Source: Nostoc carneum NIES-2107 (GTDB taxonomy: Bacteria > Cyanobacteriota > Cyanobacteriia > Cyanobacteriales > Nostocaceae). From it: 64,000 nt of DNA. A model generated the notes under the pieces. The model made no database searches. It was not told the DNA's origin and was given only the letters and a program-made list of their open reading frames with translations. This document shows, one piece after another, positions 59,226 to 64,000 of this stretch. The stretch lies in assembly GCA_002368155.1 (NCBI GenBank), contig AP018180.1:8061686-8125685 (forward strand). Direction: 5' to 3'. A program made the translations under genes and the position numbers. Position 1 is the stretch's first letter, and the number at the start of each line of letters is the position of its first letter.

Positions 59226-59329
59226 ATAGTTCTAGTTAGATAAGGCTGATCAACAAGCGATCGCAACAGTTGGGATAATCAGCAACTTGAAACAAGCAAA
59301 CCACGACCACTTCACATCTCTAAGTAGCA

Positions 59330-59569
59330 ATGAAAGCACTTAAAGTTATGGCAACAATCAATGAGGAAGGACAATTAACCTTAGATCATCCTCTCACAAC
59401 AGATAAAAATAGCCGTGTAGAAGTCATTGTTTTAATCCCAGATGATGAAGCCCCAGATCAGACATCTCAGGCAGAAGTCTTAGCAGATTTCCGGCAAGCT
59501 TGGCAAGAAGCTATGACTGGGCAAACAATTCCCTTGTCTCAACTTTGGGAAGGCTTTGAAGATGGCTGA
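59330..59569 (+). CDS. Small antitoxin-like protein (RelN-like)
   Basis: 79 aa with MATINEEGQLTLDHPLTTDKNSRVEVIVLIPDDE at the N-terminus and an acidic helical C-terminus (LADFRQAWQEAMTGQTIPLSQLWEGFEDG). It overlaps the next gene by 8 nt (start 59562). This pairing with a RelE/ParE-type toxin is characteristic of cyanobacterial type II toxin-antitoxin modules, where this small protein is the antitoxin. Confidence 0.82.
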   Translation: MKALKVMATINEEGQLTLDHPLTTDKNSRVEVIVLIPDDEAPDQTSQAEVLADFRQAWQEAMTGQTIPLSQLWEGFEDG

Positions 59570-59927
59570 TCAGCCTTGCATTCAAGTTGAAGTTTCGCCA
59601 ACGTTCAACCGAAATCTACGTACTCTTGCTAAGAAATATCGCAGTATTCGGAATGATATACAACCTATTATCGAACAACTTGAGCAGGGAGAGTTACCAG
59701 GAGATCAAATACCTGGTGTTGGTTACGCAGTATTCAAGTTGAGAGTCCAAAATAGCGACACTCAAAAGGGTAAAAGTGGTGGCTATCGTCTGATTTATTA
59801 TGTCAAAACAGCAACGGGAATCATTCTGCTGACTATTTATGCCAAATCTGAACAAGTTGATATTGCAGCAAAGGATATTCAAAGCATCATTGCAGAATAT
59901 GAGCAACAAACAACTAATGATGAATAA
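59562..59927 (+). CDS. RelE/ParE-superfamily toxin
   Basis: 121 aa starting MADQPCIQVEVSPTFNRNLRTLAKKYRSIRNDI. The RelE fold is suggested by PTFNRNLRTLAKKY, the glycine-rich VFKLRVQNSDTQKGKSGGYRLIYYVKTATGIILLTIYAKSEQ and a basic C-terminal region. Such toxins cleave mRNA at the ribosome or inhibit gyrase. An in-frame TTG at 59556 is also possible; ATG 59562 overlaps the antitoxin by 8 nt. Confidence 0.85.
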   Translation: MADQPCIQVEVSPTFNRNLRTLAKKYRSIRNDIQPIIEQLEQGELPGDQIPGVGYAVFKLRVQNSDTQKGKSGGYRLIYYVKTATGIILLTIYAKSEQVDIAAKDIQSIIAEYEQQTTNDE

Positions 59928-60071
59928 AAATCGCGACTGTATAACAAATCATTGCAACGGAATTTTGGGGAATGAAGATTATAGGTGAGATTCTCAGCTT
60001 TTGACCCCCTCCGCAAAATCCGTTGACTTAGTATTTTTTACTTAGCCAGCCCGAAAGCTTATCCCAGACTT

Positions 60072-62141
60072 CTAAGGTTGATAGCGAATACTAAAGTAAA
60101 AGCCATCATCTTGAGCATTATTACCGCGATCGCTTAAATCTACAAAGGGGATGCCGTAATCTAGGCGCATGGTTAATTTATCAATGCCCAAGGCTTGATT
60201 CCACAATAGCCCTAAGCCGGCACTGGCTAAAAAGGTTTGATTAGGTAGTTTATTGGGATTATCTGATTGATTCCAAACAGCACCTAAATCAACAAACGGT
60301 ATCACCTGTAGGGTGGATAATCCGGCTTTATTGCGTTGCACTGTAATTCTGTCTTCAATTGCGAAACGGAATCCATTATCGCCAGAACGGACATTTTGCC
60401 GATATCCACGCACAGACTGTCCGCCACCAATGACGAATTGTTGGGAAGGTAACAAACTATCTGGTGTCAGTTGCAAGTCTGCTTGGACGATTAACAGGTG
60501 ATCGTTATTTAGCTGCTGTACGCGCTGGATTTGACCTAGCCAACTGAAAAAGCGACTATCGGGAATGGGGTCACTATTAATTGTGGCATCAAATAAACCA
60601 GTGCCTAAACTAAATTGTGATTGTAACAGCCAAGCGCCGCGGGGGTCGCGTCGGACGTAATCTTGGCTAAACTTAAATACACTGGTACGACTAACGCCAT
60701 TAGCATCAGGGCCGATACCAAAGGGAGTGGGAAGTTGATCGAACAGAAAAGTTTGCCCATCTTCATAAGTAAAACCGAAAGACAAGGCAAATTCTTCTCT
60801 AGGCGATCGCATTAACGGCTGACGATAACTAATTTCATAGACATCTTGATCACCTTTGATACCAAACTGGTCAAAAGGTGACTGGGTGATTTCGTTGCGA
60901 TTGGGTGCGACTCGCAAGCGTAACTTCCCATCCATCGCATTTAGGGGAATTTGATAGCTAAAATCAAAGCGATCGGAACCACCTGTGAGGGTGCGATAAT
61001 AAGCACCTGCGATTTCATCTCCTATGCCAGTTAAGTTGCGGTGGAGTAATTGAATCCCTAATCTTTCCGAACCAATACTAGGCGGTGAATAGTTATCGAT
61101 ACTCAAGCTGCTGACAAAAGGATTGGCTTCATCAACTCTGACGATGAGAATACTTTCACCCACTTTTCCCGTAGGGCGAAGGCTGGCTTCCACATTATTA
61201 AATAGTGGATCGAGTCGCAGTAACTTCAGTTTTTCTTCTAGCTTAATTGTATTTAAGGGAATTCCGGCACCTAATTGAATGCGATCGCGAACATACCCAG
61301 GATTTAAGCGCTTGGTTCCTTGTACCTCAATTTCTGACACCCGCCCTTCAATAATGCGAATTACCGCTACACCATTTGTATTTCCAGCCTGTTGCGTTAC
61401 AGGAATCGCCCGCGAATTTATATAGTTATTGTTCAGGTAAAGCTGAGTTACAGCATCAGCAGCTTTCCGCAAATCCTCTACTGTCAATTCCCGCCCTTCA
61501 AATGGCTGAACTACCTGATTTAATTGTTGTTCTGTAAATACGGTACTATCTACAACATTAATTTTGCGGACGAAAAATCTCTCAGGAGTTGTTGGTGTGA
61601 CTGCTGGTGGTGGGTTTAGGGGGCTAAATTCTGGTGGGGTAGTTTCTGGTGGTTGGGGGCTGGGGGTTGGGGATTGGGTAATTGGTAATTGGTAATTGGT
61701 AATTGGTAATTGGTAATTGGGTTTTGACTCAGGACTCAGGACTTTTAACTCAGAACTGTTTTGAAACTCAGGACTCAGGACTTTTAACTCAGCACTGCTT
61801 TGCGACTCAGGACTGTTTTGCGACTCGGAACTCAGTACTTTTAACTCAATACTGTTTTGGTTTGCAGTGGCTTTCAAGCCAGTGATGGTAAGTATTCCGA
61901 TTAAATTCAGAATGAATAAACTGCTTTTGAACCCGAAACTTTGATACAAGAATGATATAAAAAATTTCCTATTAAAAATATAGTTAAAAGCTTGATGGAC
62001 GGTAGCTAAAAACTGCCGTTGATATCGACATTTTATTGATTTCTTGCGGGTACTTCCCAAAGAATCAATTTTTTGATATATTTTCGTACTTTGCGGAATT
62101 AAAACTTCAGAATTAAGATTATTTTTTATACCTTTTTTCAT
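60072..62141 (-). CDS. ShlB/FhaC/HecB-type TpsB outer-membrane transporter with POTRA domains
   Basis: About 689 aa from ATG 62141; a GTG at 62267 would extend it by 42 residues. A signal-anchor-like stretch (SSLFILNLIGILTITGLKA) lies after a long basic N-terminus. A low-complexity linker follows, encoded by heptanucleotide repeats (residues about 125-170). A POTRA-2 domain (FFVRKINVVDSTVFTEQQLNQVVQPFEGRELTVEDL) and a second ShlB-type domain precede a C-terminal 16-strand barrel (GGGQSVRGYRQN near the end). It exports a TpsA passenger; the gene at 62483 is divergent and carries a TpsA domain. Confidence 0.9.
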   Translation of the reverse strand: MKKGIKNNLNSEVLIPQSTKIYQKIDSLGSTRKKSIKCRYQRQFLATVHQAFNYIFNRKFFISFLYQSFGFKSSLFILNLIGILTITGLKATANQNSIELKVLSSESQNSPESQSSAELKVLSPEFQNSSELKVLSPESKPNYQLPITNYQLPITQSPTPSPQPPETTPPEFSPLNPPPAVTPTTPERFFVRKINVVDSTVFTEQQLNQVVQPFEGRELTVEDLRKAADAVTQLYLNNNYINSRAIPVTQQAGNTNGVAVIRIIEGRVSEIEVQGTKRLNPGYVRDRIQLGAGIPLNTIKLEEKLKLLRLDPLFNNVEASLRPTGKVGESILIVRVDEANPFVSSLSIDNYSPPSIGSERLGIQLLHRNLTGIGDEIAGAYYRTLTGGSDRFDFSYQIPLNAMDGKLRLRVAPNRNEITQSPFDQFGIKGDQDVYEISYRQPLMRSPREEFALSFGFTYEDGQTFLFDQLPTPFGIGPDANGVSRTSVFKFSQDYVRRDPRGAWLLQSQFSLGTGLFDATINSDPIPDSRFFSWLGQIQRVQQLNNDHLLIVQADLQLTPDSLLPSQQFVIGGGQSVRGYRQNVRSGDNGFRFAIEDRITVQRNKAGLSTLQVIPFVDLGAVWNQSDNPNKLPNQTFLASAGLGLLWNQALGIDKLTMRLDYGIPFVDLSDRGNNAQDDGFYFSIRYQP
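61674..61725. repeat. Heptanucleotide repeat inside the tpsB reading frame
   Basis: Five perfect ATTGGTA units (61681-61715) plus flanking imperfect ones are translated on the minus strand as NYQLPIT-type peptides. An adjacent tract of AGGACTC/GGACTTT units (about 61736-61856) encodes ELKVLSPES repeats. Since 7 is not a multiple of 3, a change in copy number by one would shift the frame. Confidence 0.8.
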
Positions 62142-62482
62142 TTCACTATACTGAAATGGATGATGTATAAAGTTCTCAGTTATTAGGTATAAGCTATCAG
62201 TTTCATTGCCAATACAACGCCTTCTCAAACAAACTGCAGAAGGCGCTAGAGCTTTGTAACACTGCACTATACGCTTAATTACTGTTTACTTAGTTAAACA
62301 CCTGGCTAGTTGAGATTCCGGAAAATTGTTTTAGCCACAGTAATATTTAAATATCATATTTTTGCCATGCATATTCAAAAAAATTAATATATTTAATTAC
62401 ATTTAACACTGCAAAATTCTCAGTGATATCCGATAGGATAAATATGCTGGTAAGAGATTAGAAATTGCGTTGGAGAACTTCC

Positions 62483-64000
62483 ATGTCACTGCCGATTTCC
62501 ATTGTCATTACGAATTACAATCGGGAGCATTTTCTAGGAGAGGCGATCGCCAGCGTCCTGAGGCAGACATGGCGAGATTTTGAGTTACTGGTGTGGGATG
62601 ATGGCTCTACAGATAATTCGGTAGCGATCGCACAAAAATATGCCCAAAAAGATAGGCGGGTGCGGGTAGTAGCAGCACCGCATCAAGGAATAACAGCAGC
62701 GCGACGAGATGCGATCGCTCAAACTACAGGAACCTACATCGGCTGGGTAGATAGTGACGACTACTTAGCGCCAACCGCCTTGGAAAAAACTGTTACCATC
62801 CTCAATCGTCAGCCAGAAATCGGCTTTGTGTACACCGATTATCTAGATGTTGACGACAAGAGTAAAGTTATTAGATATGGTCGGCGCAGTTTGATTCCCT
62901 ACTCTCAAGAACGGCTGCTAGTCGATTTCATGACTTTTCAATTTCGCCTGATTCGTCGTTCTATTTATGACTTAGTAGATGGGTTCAATGGTTCCCCGGA
63001 TTATGCGGAAGACTATGATTTATGTTTGCGGCTTTCGGAAGTCACCCAAGTAGCACATATTCAGCAGCCACTCTACTATTACCGCCACCATGCAGGGAAT
63101 ATTACTAAGAAAGCCCAGCTAGAACTACTGTTATGTTCTCAACAGGTTATTGCTCAAGCATTGCAACGGCGAGGACTGGCTGATAAATATCAAATCGATG
63201 TTGAACTATCTACAGGGCGCTTCTTCTTGCGTCACAAGCAACCCTCACAGCATTTTCTTACTAACGTTCTCAAAGGTGCAAAGTCTTTTTTAAACAGCAA
63301 TTCGGTTCTCAGACGCTTACCCAAACCCCAGCCACTTTGCTTGGGAATTCTCCCCTTAGTTGCAACTCTAACTGCTGCCACAGCCCAAGCTCAACAAATT
63401 ATACCTGGAAATGATAGTACAAATACTATAGTTACACCCAATGGCAACAGGCTGGATATCACTGGTGGTCAGACTTCGAGTAATGGTGCTAACCTATTTC
63501 ACAGTTTTCAAGAGTTTGGTTTAACACCAGAACAAATTGCTAACTTTCAAGCTAATCCTAATCTGCAAAATATCTTAGGTCGGGTAACAGGTGGTAATGC
63601 TTCCATTATCAATGGCTTAATTCAGGTAACAGGGGGGACTGCTAACCTTTACCTAATGAATCCCGCCGGATTTGTGTTTGGGCCGAATGCTAGCTTAAAT
63701 GTTCCTGGTGCATTCACCGCCACCACAGCCAACGGAATTGCTTTTGGTAACAATTGGTTTAATGCTAATGGTGCGAATAACTACTCAGTTTTAGTTGGTA
63801 ATCCCACAGGTTTTGCTTTTACCATGAGCCAGCCAGGAGCTATATTAAATGCTGGTAATTTGGCTGTGGCTGATGGGCAAAGTTTGAGCCTTTTGGGTGG
63901 CACAGTAGTAAATACCGGAACCCTGACAGCACCATCTGGGCAAATTTTAGTGACATCTGTACCCGGGGAAAATTGGGTACGCCTTAGCCAGCCTGGTAAT
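62483..64000 (+). CDS. GT2 glycosyltransferase fused to a TpsA (filamentous haemagglutinin N-terminal) domain; 3' end outside window
   Basis: The frame is open from ATG 62483 (GGAG upstream) to the right edge: 506 codons without a stop. Residues 1-250 are a GT2 enzyme: [64 protein letters not shown]. After a basic linker (about 265-290) comes a signal-peptide-like stretch [20 protein letters not shown] (about 286-305), then the TPS domain: [40 protein letters not shown] and [12 protein letters not shown]. No in-frame stop or ATG separates the two parts. The adjacent divergent tpsB gene makes export plausible. A GT fused in front of a secreted domain is odd in topology. Confidence 0.85.
   Translation, partial: MSLPISIVITNYNREHFLGEAIASVLRQTWRDFELLVWDDGSTDNSVAIAQKYAQKDRRVRVVAAPHQGITAARRDAIAQTTGTYIGWVDSDDYLAPTALEKTVTILNRQPEIGFVYTDYLDVDDKSKVIRYGRRSLIPYSQERLLVDFMTFQFRLIRRSIYDLVDGFNGSPDYAEDYDLCLRLSEVTQVAHIQQPLYYYRHHAGNITKKAQLELLLCSQQVIAQALQRRGLADKYQIDVELSTGRFFLRHKQPSQHFLTNVLKGAKSFLNSNSVLRRLPKPQPLCLGILPLVATLTAATAQAQQIIPGNDSTNTIVTPNGNRLDITGGQTSSNGANLFHSFQEFGLTPEQIANFQANPNLQNILGRVTGGNASIINGLIQVTGGTANLYLMNPAGFVFGPNASLNVPGAFTATTANGIAFGNNWFNANGANNYSVLVGNPTGFAFTMSQPGAILNAGNLAVADGQSLSLLGGTVVNTGTLTAPSGQILVTSVPGENWVRLSQPGN

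Overview
The window is chromosomal DNA from a filamentous, probably heterocyst-forming cyanobacterium of the Nostocales (Nostoc/Tolypothrix/Calothrix-like). The evidence is the many HIP1 octamers (GCGATCGC) inside and between genes, heptanucleotide short tandem repeats (TAATTGG, CCCCAGT, CCCATGC types) typical of heterocystous genomes, phototroph genes (oxidative Mg-protoporphyrin ester cyclase, heme oxygenase), and pentapeptide-repeat kinase and TPR/WD40 proteins. No tRNA, rRNA, transposase or CRISPR array was seen.

Layout. 0-0.5 kb: end of a WD40 protein. 0.5-1.2 kb: a 21/63-bp minisatellite and palindromic dispersed repeats. 1.2-5.9 kb: an oxygen-dependent tetrapyrrole and lipid cluster (acsF-like cyclase divergent from hemF, heme oxygenase and a delta-9 desaturase). 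6.0-7.2 kb: a YdcF-like protein and a HicA/HicB module. 7.2-31.3 kb: a large surface-polysaccharide locus. It holds dTDP-rhamnose synthesis (rfbB-A-C-D), GDP-fucose synthesis (gmd plus a GDP-fucose synthase), an initiating sugar-phosphate transferase, several GT2/GT4 glycosyltransferases, a tandem pair of GT13-like enzymes, a Wzc/Wzz-like protein, a HepA-like ABC exporter, a Wzy-like polymerase and a methyltransferase. A housekeeping 5-formyl-THF cyclo-ligase and a CSP41-like protein sit among them. 31.5-41.1 kb: RNase Z, a BlaI/M56 pair, an acyltransferase, a Ser/Thr kinase with pentapeptide repeats, an FHA protein and recA. 41.4-48.3 kb: small secreted and membrane proteins, including a TRADD-N-associated 2-TM protein, a family-4 uracil-DNA glycosylase, a TPR protein and a NADAR-domain protein. 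48.6-54.6 kb: CheB, CheR and a giant hybrid histidine kinase. 54.9-59.9 kb: small proteins, hemL, hisIE and a RelE-type toxin-antitoxin pair. 60-64 kb: a two-partner secretion locus, with a TpsB transporter divergent from a gene that runs off the right edge and joins a GT2 glycosyltransferase to a TpsA haemagglutinin domain.

How the genes work together. The 7-31 kb block has most of what is needed to make and export a deoxyhexose-rich polymer: nucleotide sugars, initiation, chain extension, polymerisation, chain-length control and an ABC exporter. No Wzx flippase or outer-membrane Wza is present in the window. The 48-54 kb genes look like one signalling unit with no chemoreceptor gene beside it.

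The least ordinary features are the GT2-TpsA fusion, the in-gene heptanucleotide tracts of its TpsB partner, several families of non-coding inverted-repeat elements (one with the same ends but different cores), and the TRADD-N-associated membrane gene preceded by two copies of one hairpin. All assignments come from reading the sequence and from family knowledge; no database search was run, and hand-counted coordinates of short sites may be off by a base or two.
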